Shown piece by piece: positions 52,545 to 62,370 of a DNA stretch of 64,000 nucleotides. Under the pieces are notes generated by a model, which made no database searches, was not told the DNA's origin, and saw nothing but the letters and a program-made list of their open reading frames with translations. The position numbers and the translations under genes are program-made. The DNA comes from Paenibacillus radicis (ex Gao et al. 2016) (GTDB taxonomy: Bacteria; Bacillota; Bacilli; Paenibacillales; Paenibacillaceae), in contig NZ_BMHY01000007.1 in NCBI RefSeq assembly GCF_014641555.1, positions 93,760 to 157,759 on the forward strand, written 5' to 3'. Positions within the stretch are counted from its first letter, which is position 1; every line of letters begins with the position of its first letter.

Positions 52545-53783
52545 ATGTTTAATACGATAATGTTTGTGTTTCAAATCGGATTTGCTTTGTTAGGTCTGTA
52601 TCAGCTGTTTTTAACGTTTTTTGGCTGGAGCAGGAAGAAAGAGGATTTATCCCATGCGCCGCAAAAGAAATTCGCACTGCTTATCGCGGCCCATAATGAA
52701 GAGCAGGTCGTTGGTGCATTAATCGAGAATTTGCTGAAAATGAAATACCCTCGTGAGCTGTACGATATTTTCGTCATTTGCGACAACTGCACGGACGGAA
52801 CGGTCAAAGTCGTGAACAGCTATGATGGCGTCTACGCCTGCGAGCGCGTCAACACGAATCAGCGCGGCAAAGGCTACGCTGTGGAGTGGATGCTTAAAGA
52901 GCTTTGGAAAATGCCGAAAAACTATGATGGCGTTTGTATTTTTGACGCTGACAACCTGGTGGCAACCGACTTCCTGCAGTACATGAACAATGATCTGTGC
53001 AACGGAAACCGCGTCATTCAAGGTTACCTGGATACGAAAAACCCGAACGACTCGTGGGTTAGCTCCGCCAATGCGATCAACTACTGGTTCTGCAACCGGT
53101 TGTGGCAGCTGCCGCGTACAAACTTGAAGCTCGCTAACTTCTTGGGCGGCACGGGCATGTGCTTTGAAGCCAAGCTGCTGAAAGAAATGGGCTGGGGCGC
53201 AACGAGCCTTGTAGAGGATCTGGAGTTCACGGTTCGCTGTATTAAAAAGGGCATTTACCCGAAATTCAATTTTGAAGCGAAAGTGTTTGACGAAAAGCCA
53301 ATCACGTTCCAAGCTTCCGCACGTCAGCGGCTGCGCTGGATGCAAGGCCACTTCGACGTCACCCGCAAATATATGCTGCCGCTGTTGTGGCAGGGCATTA
53401 AAGAAGGCAGCTGGACGAAAATCGATGCTGCGCTGTACGTATTCAATGCGTATAACTACCTAGCCGGCTTCTTTATCACAACGATCGTCTGGGGCGATAT
53501 CTTCTTGTCCGGCGGCGACAATGTGACTTCGGTTTACAACATGCTGCCGATATGGCTGAGTATCCCGTACATGCTGTATATTTTCACTCAAATCCCGCTT
53601 TCGATGTACATGGCGAAAGTCGACTGGAAGCTGTACCTGCGAATTCCGACGTTCCTGTTGTTCACACTGTCGTGGTGGCCGATTACAGTTCATGCCTTTT
53701 TCACGCAAAACAACAAGAAGTGGAGCCATACGCAGCATACGCGCGTTATCCGGCTGGAAGAAGTGCAAAGCAAACAGCTGTAA
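52545..53783 (+). CDS. Membrane-bound glycosyltransferase family 2
   Basis: A 412-residue inverting GT-A glycosyltransferase. Helix at the N-terminus (FQIGFALLGLYQLFLTFFG), nucleotide-sugar domain beginning FALLIAAHNEEQVVGALI, DxD-like FDADN, the acceptor block LVEDLEFTVRCIKKG and the QxxRW motif as RQRLRWMQGH, then three to four C-terminal helices. The QxxRW and multi-helix tail mark a processive or polysaccharide/glycolipid synthase of the BcsA/HasA-like group. The product is unknown. Monocistronic or first in a unit ending before the infC promoter. Confidence 0.9.
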   Translation: MFNTIMFVFQIGFALLGLYQLFLTFFGWSRKKEDLSHAPQKKFALLIAAHNEEQVVGALIENLLKMKYPRELYDIFVICDNCTDGTVKVVNSYDGVYACERVNTNQRGKGYAVEWMLKELWKMPKNYDGVCIFDADNLVATDFLQYMNNDLCNGNRVIQGYLDTKNPNDSWVSSANAINYWFCNRLWQLPRTNLKLANFLGGTGMCFEAKLLKEMGWGATSLVEDLEFTVRCIKKGIYPKFNFEAKVFDEKPITFQASARQRLRWMQGHFDVTRKYMLPLLWQGIKEGSWTKIDAALYVFNAYNYLAGFFITTIVWGDIFLSGGDNVTSVYNMLPIWLSIPYMLYIFTQIPLSMYMAKVDWKLYLRIPTFLLFTLSWWPITVHAFFTQNNKKWSHTQHTRVIRLEEVQSKQL

Positions 53784-53788
53784 AAGAG

Positions 53789-53818
53789 TTGACACCCGCA
53801 TGGTGGCTATGATATATT
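53789..53818 (+). promoter_or_regulatory. Promoter of the infC-rpmI-rplT operon
   Basis: TTGACA (53789-53794), 18 bp, TATATT (53813-53818), with a TATGA before the -10 element. It lies 220 bp ahead of infC, leaving room for the regulatory leader. Confidence 0.75.
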
Positions 53819-53819
53819 A

Positions 53820-54037
53820 ACTCGGTAGCAGTTTTGAAAAGATGAATAGTACGCACAAGAAGAAGCACCCGCTTCTCACCTTTCGGCAACGGCTGACTGG
53901 TTTGCGATAATCGATTGTTATCGAACATTTCGTATGAAATGATGAGAACGGTTATGGAATGCGGGTTCGCGTGAACCCGCATTTTTTTTATTTTCTTGTA
54001 ACTATCCACAAGAATTCCACTTTGGAGGTGGCACGTT
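53820..54037 (+). ncRNA. L20-type leader of infC-rpmI-rplT
   Basis: A 200-nt untranslated leader ends in a transcription terminator (53958-53990) before infC. In Bacillus the same operon is controlled by ribosomal protein L20 binding its leader and causing premature termination; the position, operon and terminator match. The CACCCGCTTC...GAAATGATGAGAACGG segment could form the alternative antiterminator, but I have not folded it. Confidence 0.7.
53958..53990 (+). terminator. Leader terminator upstream of infC
   Basis: ATGCGGGTTC-GCGT-GAACCCGCAT followed by eight T, 48 bp before the infC start. Its place before the gene marks it as an attenuator. Confidence 0.9.
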
Positions 54038-54553
54038 ATTAGCAGAGAACATCAAATCAACGATGAGATCCGGGCTAGAGAAGTTCGTCTTGTAGGCGCA
54101 GAAGGTGAGCAAATCGGTATTAAATCGATTCGCGATGCAATGCAGATGGCCATTGATTTAAACCTGGATCTGGTGAACGTCGCTCCTACGGCTAAGCCGC
54201 CGGTATGTCGCATTATGGACTACGGCAAATTCCGTTACGAGCAGCAGAAGAAAGAGAAAGAAGCTCGCAAAAATCAAAAAATCGTCGACTTGAAGGAAGT
54301 TTGGTTCCGTGCGAACATTGATGAGCATGACTACCAAACAAAATTCCGTAACGTCGTGAAATTTTTGAACGAAGGCGACAAAGTCAAAGCTTCCGTTCGG
54401 TTCCGCGGGCGTGAAATCGCGCATGCGTCGATCGGCCAGAAGATTCTGGACCGTCTGGCGCAAGAGGTTGCCGAAATATGCAGCGTTGAACGTGCACCGA
54501 AGCTGGAAGGCCGGAGCATGATTATGATTTTGGCACCAAAAAGCAACACTTAA
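54038..54553 (+). CDS. infC: Translation initiation factor IF-3, AUU start
   Basis: Binds the 30S subunit and checks start codon selection. The frame reads ISREHQINDEIRAREVRLVG from an ATT at 54038 that stands 7 nt after GGAGGTG; no ATG, GTG or TTG lies in frame upstream, and the first ATG (54140) would delete the first 34 residues of the N-domain. The 171 residues then match IF-3: RIMDYGKFRYEQQKKEKEA linker and the C-domain ending in GRSMIMILAP. AUU is the rare start known for infC, where it allows IF-3 to limit its own synthesis. Confidence 0.96.
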   Translation: MSREHQINDEIRAREVRLVGAEGEQIGIKSIRDAMQMAIDLNLDLVNVAPTAKPPVCRIMDYGKFRYEQQKKEKEARKNQKIVDLKEVWFRANIDEHDYQTKFRNVVKFLNEGDKVKASVRFRGREIAHASIGQKILDRLAQEVAEICSVERAPKLEGRSMIMILAPKSNT

Positions 54554-54573
54554 TTAAAGGGAGGATAAACGAC

Positions 54574-54774
54574 ATGCCTAAGATGAAAACACACAGCAGT
54601 CTGAAAGACCGCTTCAAAATTACCGGTACTGGTAAAGTAAAACGCTATAAAGCGTACCGCAACCACTTGCTGTCCCACAAATCGGGACGTCAAAAACGTG
54701 TGCTTGCTGGCCAACCGCTTATGGCAGCTGGCGACGTTCGCCGCATTCAGCAAGGTCTCGCTAACCTTAAATAG
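54574..54774 (+). CDS. rpmI: 50S ribosomal protein L35
   Basis: 66 residues, very basic, beginning MPKMKTHSSLKDRFKITGTG (core KTHSSLKDRFKITG) and containing LLSHKSGRQKR. Length and sequence are diagnostic. GGGAGG precedes the ATG. Middle gene of the IF-3/L35/L20 operon. Confidence 0.97.
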   Translation: MPKMKTHSSLKDRFKITGTGKVKRYKAYRNHLLSHKSGRQKRVLAGQPLMAAGDVRRIQQGLANLK

Positions 54775-54826
54775 TATTGTACGACCATTATAAAAAGCAA
54801 ATTCAACTTACAGGAGGTTTCCACTC

Positions 54827-55186
54827 ATGGCAAGAGTTAAAGGCGGTTTTGTCCGCACTCGTCGTCGGAAAAGAATTCTAAAGCTAGCTAAAGGTTATTT
54901 CGGTTCGAAACATCGTCTGTTTAAAACAGCGAAGGAGCAAGTAGGCAAATCCCTGCTGTATGCTTACCGTGACCGTCGTACGAAAAAACGCGACTTCCGC
55001 AGACTGTGGATCGTTCGTATCAACGCGGCTGCTCGCCTGAACGGCCTGTCGTACAACAAATTCATGTACGGCTTGAAACTGGCTGGCGTAGAAGTTAACC
55101 GCAAAATGCTTGCTGACCTGGCTGTTAACGACATCAACTCGTTCAACTCCCTTGCAGGCGTTGCAAAAGCGAAAATCAACGCTTAG
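54827..55186 (+). CDS. rplT: 50S ribosomal protein L20
   Basis: 119 residues, basic, with [19 protein letters not shown] at the start and [18 protein letters not shown] and [19 protein letters not shown] further on. It binds 23S rRNA during assembly and, in Bacillus, represses this operon through the leader. GGAGG precedes the ATG. Confidence 0.97.
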   Translation: MARVKGGFVRTRRRKRILKLAKGYFGSKHRLFKTAKEQVGKSLLYAYRDRRTKKRDFRRLWIVRINAAARLNGLSYNKFMYGLKLAGVEVNRKMLADLAVNDINSFNSLAGVAKAKINA

Positions 55187-55205
55187 TATCTGCTAAGCGA
55201 TATTG

Positions 55206-55245
55206 AAGAGGTTGTCCCGTAATGGGACAACCTCTTCTTTTTTTG
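55206..55245 (+). terminator. Terminator of the rplT operon
   Basis: AAGAGGTTGTCCC-GTAAT-GGGACAACCTCTT followed by CTTTTTTT. Confidence 0.95.
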
Positions 55246-55762
55246 TTGTACTGGTCTGTGCTGTGCTGTAGCTTGGACATAGACATGTATGCTATTTAAG
55301 CGTAGGAACCTTGGTAAGTCGGCGTGTGCACTGATTCGTGAGCATTGGAGAGTGTGTAAGTGTTACATATAAGTCGTAATATCTTTTCTCCGTCTACTTA
55401 GATAATTTGCCTTTAAAAATAACTAACTCTGCCCTCTGTCCTTTACTGAGCCCAGATTCTCGTACTAACTACCCACCGCAAAAAGTTACCTTATTATGTC
55501 GCTTTTTTCCCTAATTAGAGACCGTTTATGGTGAAACGAAGCTGTAAGTTATAAAAGTAAACAGTGGAGGCAATTGAATTCGCAATAGAGAAAAAACTTC
55601 ACTTATTTCCCGAAAAGCAAGCGGAAAGGGCCGATCACCATAAAATTCAAGAAAAAATATCATTATGCAGCGAAGAGAATTTCTTTAAGTAGCTTGAGCA
55701 GCCCAATTAATAACTTATAGGTTCAAAATTAACCCGCCATGCTCGCCATACAAGTAAATATA
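55246..55762. other. Intergenic stretch, possible gene remnant
   Basis: AT-rich sequence with no full gene. On the plus strand, GTG at 55564 opens a 42-codon frame (stop 55690-55692) reading FAIEKKLHLFPEKQAE and EKISLCSEENFFK, which looks protein-like but has no clear ribosome binding site. It could be the tail of a lost gene. Nothing else is seen. Confidence 0.3.
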
Positions 55763-56428
55763 TTACTCAACAAAGTTGTTTAGGTGGTAGTATGTAATCC
55801 GTTTAGCCTCGGGGGAGGGGCAGGTAAGTACGCCTTCTTCCAGCAGCTTGCGCAGCCAGTTGCTGGCTGTCCGCCTTGAGACTTGAAAAAGTCTTGTAAC
55901 GTCATCTGGCCGGATTTTTCCCTCTCTGCGAATAGCGAACTGGGTGATGAGCTGCTTTTTGATTTCCCATAGCTGAAGGTTGTCGCCGCTTTGGGGGCCG
56001 TATGTCCGTGACCACCAGTAGCCGATAGCTTGCATAAGCGTCTGGCTGCAGCGCTCCGGCTGGTGCTCGACTTGCCAAGCGGAAAAGCGAAGCAGCAGCC
56101 AACCGGAAAGGATCAGATCGTTTTGACGTGACAGGTGATCATTAAATTCACCGTGGTTAATATCTCTCGCGTGTGTGGTAAACCCGTCCACCTCAATGAG
56201 TAAGCGAGTGCCGTTGCGGGTGTACACAAAATCAGCAAAACGCTGGCCTCCCTTATAATCGCGAAAAGGAAATTCCGCCGTTAATCCTTCGTAGCGGTAA
56301 CTAAAAGCAGGGCCCCATACCTGCTCTAGGAACAGTAATTCCATTCTGCCCAGCTTGCTGCGAAGCTTACCGTTTTGCACAGCCTCTCGTTCAAAGGCTT
56401 CAATAAATCGGGTTAATTCGTAGTGCAT
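55763..56428 (-). CDS. DUF559/Vsr-like nuclease-fold protein with C-terminal winged helix
   Basis: A 221-residue protein. The middle part has the PD-(D/E)xK layout of DUF559: an upstream Glu helix (GRMELLFLEQVWG), ADFVYTRNGTRLLIEVDGFTTH (Asp, then E-V-D) and RQNDLILSGWLLLRFSAW. The last 70 residues form a predicted helix-turn-helix (RPDDVTRLFQVSRRTASNWLRKLLEEGVL, in parts DDVTRLFQVSRRTASNWL). DUF559 domains are usually found alone or fused to helicases; the fusion to a DNA-binding domain is uncommon. Role unknown; a DNA-cleaving or regulatory function is possible. Confidence 0.65.
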   Translation of the reverse strand: MHYELTRFIEAFEREAVQNGKLRSKLGRMELLFLEQVWGPAFSYRYEGLTAEFPFRDYKGGQRFADFVYTRNGTRLLIEVDGFTTHARDINHGEFNDHLSRQNDLILSGWLLLRFSAWQVEHQPERCSQTLMQAIGYWWSRTYGPQSGDNLQLWEIKKQLITQFAIRREGKIRPDDVTRLFQVSRRTASNWLRKLLEEGVLTCPSPEAKRITYYHLNNFVE

Positions 56429-56464
56429 ATCTTCGCCTCCTCATTCATGATCAGAGAATAAAAA

Positions 56465-56509
56465 AACACCCCGGGCCTTTAGCGTCAAATACGCCAAGAC
56501 CGGGGTGTG
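56465..56509 (-). terminator. Hairpin with minus-strand T-run, possible attenuator
   Basis: ACACCCCGG.../...CCGGGGTGT with an inner GCG/CGC pair. The T-run is on the minus-strand side, before the gene at 55763-56428 rather than after one, and no minus-strand gene ends here. It may attenuate that gene's transcription or stop read-through from the GNAT gene. Confidence 0.6.
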
Positions 56510-56714
56510 CTTCACTCCCTGAAATATGAAATAATTGTATGTTATTTCCAGTAAGAAAACAATATGTTCTTATCGGGTCCACTATGCAGTCACGAACTTT
56601 CCCGCCTCCCCCTCTATAAGTACATATCCATTTCTATCCCTATCGGACAAACAAACAAGCAAATAGATTTAAAGCGAATAAACTATAGAACAACGGGGAA
56701 AGGAGGGATTTGGC

Positions 56715-57176
56715 ATGGGTAATGTCACTAAGGAACGGGCAAAGCAATTAGTCGGTAAAACGATCTATGCGATGCGCAAAGATGGTTCAGTCGTAAAAGG
56801 CAAACTCGTTCGGGTGCATAACAACAAGCTCGTCATTGCTCCGCTGAGGAAAAAAACCAAAGGCAAAACCGTTCAAACAAAGGGGTTTTTGCTCCCGCTT
56901 GTTCTTTTTGATCTGCTTGCAATCGGTACGCTTCCATTCTTTGGAGGCGGCTTCGGTGGCGGCTGTGGCTGTGGTGGCGGCGGCTGCGGCAACTGTGGCG
57001 GAGGCGGCTACGGCGGAGGCTACGGAGGCGGTTACGGTGGTGGCGGCTATGGTATAAAAGGCTACAACGGCAACGGCTACGGAGGCGGTTACGGCCAAGG
57101 CTATGGCGGCAGCTACGGAGGCGGTTATGGTCAAGGCTATGGCCAAGGTTACGGTCAAGGCTACAACGGCTACTAA
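56715..57176 (+). CDS. Gly/Tyr-rich low-complexity protein with basic N-terminal domain
   Basis: A 153-residue protein in three parts: a basic N-terminal segment (1-55; RKDGSVVKGKLVRVHNNKLVI resembles an Sm/KOW-type beta-barrel strand pair), a short hydrophobic stretch (FLLPLVLFDLLAIGTLPFF), and a C-terminal repeat region of GGGY/GQGY units with four Cys (CGCGGGGCGNC). It has a perfect AAAGGAGG site. Gly/Tyr repeats of this kind occur in spore-surface and in phase-separating RNA-binding proteins; no family is certain. Confidence 0.75.
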   Translation: MGNVTKERAKQLVGKTIYAMRKDGSVVKGKLVRVHNNKLVIAPLRKKTKGKTVQTKGFLLPLVLFDLLAIGTLPFFGGGFGGGCGCGGGGCGNCGGGGYGGGYGGGYGGGGYGIKGYNGNGYGGGYGQGYGGSYGGGYGQGYGQGYGQGYNGY

Positions 57177-57185
57177 TTTAAGAAA

Positions 57186-57662
57186 CTAGATTCCTTGCTG
57201 AGGCTGGGGCGAAGCAAGCGTCTTAACCATTTCGTAGCAGCGCAATTCAGGATCATATCGAACGGCTTGATAACCAAGTCTGGTGTAAAAGCGTTGTGCT
57301 TTTGCATTGATATCATCTACGAAAAGCTTTGCGTGTGTACAGTGATGGGTTGTGCCGTATGCTTCGCAGCTGGCCATCAGCTTTTTGCCCCATTCCCGAT
57401 TGCGGTGATGGGGGTGGGTAACGAGCATATCGATGTAGAGAAGCGGCCCATACTGTTCAAAATGAACAAAGCCGTACGGCTTTGTGGTTTTTCCCGCAGC
57501 TGCAACGTAAGTAATGCCGGTCCGAAAACGGACGGGCAGCTCTCGTATAGCATGCGCATCAAGCGGATGAACGGAATGGGCAAGAGGCATTAATTCCGTG
57601 CGGATCAAGCTGAAAATTTCAGAATCATCGGTTCTGGAGTTTCGCATTCGTATTGTAGGCAT
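57186..57662 (-). CDS. GNAT family N-acetyltransferase
   Basis: A 158-residue acyltransferase. The acetyl-CoA motif is LVTHPHHRNREWGKKLM, in which the usual R-x-x-G-x-G/A is R-N-R-E-W-G-K-K, and the end motif is AQRFYTRLGYQAVRYD. Substrate unknown. ATG at 57662; two in-frame TTG codons immediately upstream are also possible starts. It converges on the Gly/Tyr-rich gene with 9 bp between. Confidence 0.82.
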   Translation of the reverse strand: MPTIRMRNSRTDDSEIFSLIRTELMPLAHSVHPLDAHAIRELPVRFRTGITYVAAAGKTTKPYGFVHFEQYGPLLYIDMLVTHPHHRNREWGKKLMASCEAYGTTHHCTHAKLFVDDINAKAQRFYTRLGYQAVRYDPELRCYEMVKTLASPQPQQGI

Positions 57663-57829
57663 CAACAAAACAATCCTTCCTGTTCAGGAATGAGATTGCC
57701 AAAAACGGCTATACTACCATATGTGCAAATAGGCGCTGGCGGAACGTGTCCGTAATTTTTTGGAATGTACGCTGGAATGTTCTTGACGTAAGAGAATTGA
57801 CGGAATATAATGAAAGCAATCTTATTTTT

Positions 57830-58158
57830 TAATATGTCATCGGCAATGATGAGGACGAAGTATTAAGGGCCCTTTTGCTCAGAGAGTGGACGGATTTGCT
57901 GCAACCGTCGCCAGAATCCCTTTTTGCGAGCTCACCTCGGAGCTGTTTCCCTGAAAAGCAATTTGCGTATTAGGGGAAATCGCAAGGCACGCGTTACTGT
58001 GCCACAGGTATGGACGTTATGTGCGCGCACACGTTCTTACCTATTGAGGTTATACATCGAGAGATGTATAACGAATTTGGGTGGTACCACGGAAGTTCAA
58101 CCTTTCGTCCCTCGAGTCTTCGATTTATGCGAAGCGAGAGGGGCGGAAGGTTTTTTTG
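57830..58158 (+). ncRNA. T-box riboswitch leader of the ilv operon
   Basis: The invariant T-box sequence is present as TGGGTGGTACCACGG (58078-58092), followed by a terminator (58099-58157). Upstream lies a folded region with AGAGAGTGGACGG...CCGTC, fitting stem I. An uncharged tRNA should pair with the T-box and stop the terminator from forming. CTC triplets at 57931 and 57936 are candidate leucine specifiers, which would fit an ilv-leu operon; the exact specifier loop needs folding. The 57663-57829 sequence before it shows no gene. Confidence 0.9.
58099..58157 (+). terminator. T-box-controlled terminator before ilvB
   Basis: AACCTTTCGTCCCTC.../...GAGAGGGGCGGAAGGTT followed by TTTTTT, with inner CTTCG/CGAAG. 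It overlaps the T-box antiterminator partner sequence. Confidence 0.92.
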
Positions 58159-58208
58159 TTTTCGTCGAACTAAAAAAGGTATGAAGTAAGCTAGGAGGAG
58201 GATGGCAG

Positions 58209-59951
58209 ATGGTCACGCAAAGTGCAACACTGAAGTCAAAGCAAGAATTAATCGAAAAATTGCAGAAGCCTGAAGTAATTACAGGTTCTGAAATGTTACT
58301 CCGTAGTTTGGTGCTGGAAGGCGTCGAATGCGTGTTTGGCTATCCGGGCGGCGCAGTGTTGTACATTTACGACGCGATGCACGGATTCTCCGATTTCAAT
58401 CATGTGCTTACCCGCCACGAGCAAGGAGCGATTCATGCAGCAGACGGCTACGCACGTGCTAGCGGTAAAGTTGGCGTATGTATCGCAACATCGGGCCCAG
58501 GGGCAACGAATCTTGTAACGGGTATCGCAACTGCATATATGGATTCTGTACCGCTCGTGGTCATTACAGGCAACGTTATCTCCAGCCTGATTGGCAGCGA
58601 CGCTTTCCAAGAGGCGGACATTACAGGTATTACAATGCCGATTACTAAGCACAGCTACCTGGTTCGCGACGTAGAAGATTTGCCGCGTGTCATTCATGAG
58701 GCATTCCACATTGCGAATTCGGGCCGTAAAGGACCGGTATTGATCGACATTCCAAAGGACGTATCGGCGAACAAAGCTTTGTTCAAACCGGTAACAGAAG
58801 TGAGCATCCGCGGCTACAACCCTACGGTTTCGCCGAATAAGCTCCAAGTTGACAGACTGATTCAGGCAATTGAGCAAGCAGAACGCCCGCTGATTCTTGC
58901 AGGCGGCGGCGTTGTATACTCCGGTGCTCACGAGGAATTGCTCGAATTTGTAACGAAGACGGAAATTCCGATCACGACAACGCTTCTTGGTCTTGGCGGA
59001 TTCCCAAGCGGCAACGATCTGTGGCTCGGCATGCCGGGCATGCACGGAACGTACACGGCTAATAAATCGATTCAAAGCGCAGACCTGCTGATTAACATCG
59101 GAGCTCGCTTCGATGACCGCGTTACTGGTAAACTTTCCGGCTTTGCGCCGCTGGCGAAAATCGTTCATATCGATATCGACCCGGCTGAAATCGGTAAAAA
59201 CGTACCGACGGATATTCCAATCGTTGGCGATGTAAAAACGGTTCTGCAAATTGCGAACCAGCAAGCGAAACGCGCCGATAAAGCAGACGCTTGGCGTGCG
59301 AAGCTGCAAGCATCGAAGCTGGAATTCCCGTTCAGCTACAAAGATTCGGAAGAAGTGCTGAAGCCGCAATGGGTTGTGGAGATGATTCACGACACGACGA
59401 ACGGCGATGCAATTGTAACGACGGACGTAGGCCAACATCAAATGTGGGCTGCGCAGTATTACAACTTCAACAAACCGCGCTCTTGGGTAACCTCCGGCGG
59501 CCTTGGCACGATGGGCTTCGGATTCCCTTCCGCGATTGGCGCTCAAATGGCTAATCCGGATCGGGTGGTTGTTTCGATCAACGGCGACGGCGGCATGCAA
59601 ATGTGCGCGCAAGAGCTTGCGATTTGCGCGATCAACAACATTCCGGTTAAAGTTGCGATCATCAACAACCAAGTGCTCGGCATGGTTCGTCAATGGCAAG
59701 AGCTTATCTATGATAACCGTTACAGCCATATTGACCTCGCCGGCAGCCCGGATTTTGTTAAGCTTTCTGAAGCTTATGGCGTTCGCGGCTTCCGCGCAAC
59801 AAACAAGGAAGACGCTCGCAAGGTATGGGAGGAAGCACTCCGCCATCCGGGCCCAGCGGTCGTAGAATTCGTCGTAAACAAAGAAGAAAACGTGTATCCG
59901 ATGGTTGCCCAAGGAAGCACGATCGACGAAATGATCATGGGGGATGCGTAA
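58209..59951 (+). CDS. ilvB: Acetolactate synthase, large (catalytic) subunit
   Basis: First common enzyme of valine, leucine and isoleucine synthesis; joins two pyruvates or pyruvate and 2-ketobutyrate using ThDP, FAD and Mg. The 580 residues show the three TPP-enzyme domains: [15 protein letters not shown] and [16 protein letters not shown] (catalytic Glu), the central FAD domain, and the ThDP motif [19 protein letters not shown]. The ATG follows GGAGGAGG. It is expressed under the T-box leader and overlaps ilvN by one base. Confidence 0.97.
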   Translation: MVTQSATLKSKQELIEKLQKPEVITGSEMLLRSLVLEGVECVFGYPGGAVLYIYDAMHGFSDFNHVLTRHEQGAIHAADGYARASGKVGVCIATSGPGATNLVTGIATAYMDSVPLVVITGNVISSLIGSDAFQEADITGITMPITKHSYLVRDVEDLPRVIHEAFHIANSGRKGPVLIDIPKDVSANKALFKPVTEVSIRGYNPTVSPNKLQVDRLIQAIEQAERPLILAGGGVVYSGAHEELLEFVTKTEIPITTTLLGLGGFPSGNDLWLGMPGMHGTYTANKSIQSADLLINIGARFDDRVTGKLSGFAPLAKIVHIDIDPAEIGKNVPTDIPIVGDVKTVLQIANQQAKRADKADAWRAKLQASKLEFPFSYKDSEEVLKPQWVVEMIHDTTNGDAIVTTDVGQHQMWAAQYYNFNKPRSWVTSGGLGTMGFGFPSAIGAQMANPDRVVVSINGDGGMQMCAQELAICAINNIPVKVAIINNQVLGMVRQWQELIYDNRYSHIDLAGSPDFVKLSEAYGVRGFRATNKEDARKVWEEALRHPGPAVVEFVVNKEENVYPMVAQGSTIDEMIMGDA

Positions 59952-60433
59952 TGAAAAAGCATACAATTGCAGTAATCGTTAATGACCAGCCCGGCGTTCT
60001 GCAACGCGTATCCGGCTTGTTCGGCCGCCGCGGCTTCAATATTGAGAGCATTACAGTAGGAACAAGCGAAGAGCAAGGCCTCTCCCGCATGGTTATCGTC
60101 ACTTCCGGCGATGACCATACGCTGGAGCAGGTAACCAAACAGCTCTACAAGCTGATTGATGTCATTAAAGTTATCGATCTCAGCTCCAACCCGATGGTTG
60201 CCCGCGAGCTTGCGCTTATTAAAGTAAGCGCAGAGCCTGCGTCTCGTCCGGAAATACTCGGCGTTGTCGAAACCTTCCGTGCGGCTGTCGTCGATATCGG
60301 CACTCATTCGCTTATTGTACAAGTTGTCGGCGATACCGAGAAAATCGATGCGATGGTCGAGCTCTTGAAGCCTTACGGTATTCGCGAGCTGTCCCGCACA
60401 GGCGTAACTGCACTGAATCGCGGCAGCAAGTAA
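59951..60433 (+). CDS. ilvN: Acetolactate synthase, small (regulatory) subunit
   Basis: 160 residues with an N-terminal ACT domain (IAVIVNDQPGVLQRVSGLFGRRGFNI, core NDQPGVLQRVSGLFGRRG) that binds valine and feeds back on IlvB, and the C-terminal ALS_ss_C domain. The ATG overlaps the ilvB stop (TAATG), giving coupled translation. A longer in-frame reading beginning at 59825 lies inside ilvB and is rejected. Called ilvH in many Bacillus annotations. Confidence 0.96.
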   Translation: MKKHTIAVIVNDQPGVLQRVSGLFGRRGFNIESITVGTSEEQGLSRMVIVTSGDDHTLEQVTKQLYKLIDVIKVIDLSSNPMVARELALIKVSAEPASRPEILGVVETFRAAVVDIGTHSLIVQVVGDTEKIDAMVELLKPYGIRELSRTGVTALNRGSK

Positions 60434-60471
60434 TAACGAAGACATCCAATTAAGACAGTCACTCAAATTAA

Positions 60472-61566
<1,095 letters not shown>

Positions 61567-61626
61567 TTAACGACTCCAGTTCATATTGGCAGTCTAGCTT
61601 AAAATAGGCTGCAAATGAACGATATT

Positions 61627-61697
61627 ATCCCGGTTCGCCGGAGCAAGTCCGGATGCTTTGTCGTATCCGTTGGCTGCGCTCTGCGCGAGCCGGGATT
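61627..61697 (+). other. Stem-loop region downstream of ilvC
   Basis: ATCCCGGTTCGC (61627-) can pair with GCGAGCCGGGAT (ending 61697) through one G-U pair, with an inner CCGG/CCGG helix. It lies between the ilvC stop and the terminator. The short frame crossing it (61615-61839) is not a gene. Confidence 0.4.
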
Positions 61698-61723
61698 ATT
61701 CTGTTATGCGGTTGAAGATGCCG

Positions 61724-61760
61724 TAATGAAAAAAGCCCTATTGAGGGCTTTTTTCATTAT
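61724..61760. terminator. Terminator after ilvC
   Basis: TAATGAAAAAAGCCCT-ATT-GAGGGCTTTTTTCATTA is a near-perfect inverted repeat with A- and T-runs, able to act in both directions. Confidence 0.93.
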
Positions 61761-61828
61761 GCAGGTTCGCATATTATATACATCCTATATTGCTATACTT
61801 CATCCGACTAGAAAGGAGGGAATCGGAA

Positions 61829-62230
61829 ATGGTCATTAAAGAAACGTTGCGAACGTCCAAACGGGACGAGATGATCGATATTACGCGCCAGATAGCCGCC
61901 GTTGTTGCCCGTGAAGGGCTGTCGGACGGGCTTGCGGTCATCTATTGCCCGCACACGACAGCAGGCATTACGATTCAGGAGAACGCCGATCCGGACGTCA
62001 AGCATGACATTCTGATGCGGCTGGATGAAGTGTATCCGTGGGAGCATCCGAAATACCGCCATGCTGAAGGAAATACAGCTTCCCATTTAAAGGCGCTAAC
62101 AACCGGGACAAGCCAGACCGTAGTGGTTAGCGGCGGACGTTTGCTGCTGGGAACGTGGCAGGGCATTTATTTTTGCGAGTTTGATGGGCCAAGAAGCCGT
62201 ACTTTTCATGTTAAGCTGCTTCATGGATAG
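61829..62230 (+). CDS. YjbQ/UPF0047 family protein
   Basis: A 133-residue small beta protein with the family blocks [21 protein letters not shown] (core [16 protein letters not shown]) and [37 protein letters not shown] (core [20 protein letters not shown]). YjbQ members can show thiamine-phosphate-synthase-like activity, but the physiological role is not settled. AAAGGAGGG precedes the ATG; the frame extends upstream without support. It separates ilvC from leuB. Confidence 0.92.
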   Translation: MVIKETLRTSKRDEMIDITRQIAAVVAREGLSDGLAVIYCPHTTAGITIQENADPDVKHDILMRLDEVYPWEHPKYRHAEGNTASHLKALTTGTSQTVVVSGGRLLLGTWQGIYFCEFDGPRSRTFHVKLLHG

Positions 62231-62370
62231 CGATGAAACGGTATGCTTATAAGGTTTGCCTATAAAGATGATAGATTTTATATCTTTGTTTAAATGGACG
62301 AAATGTGGTACAAATGATAATAGGTTGAGAATCGCTAATTGAGCATAAATAAGGGAGTGTACAGATTATT

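Noticed and set aside
57924..58184. 86-codon frame upstream of ilvB
   Set aside because: It lies entirely inside the T-box leader and its terminator.
61615..61839. 74-codon frame after ilvC
   Set aside because: It crosses a stem-loop and the terminator, has no ribosome binding site and no conserved feature.
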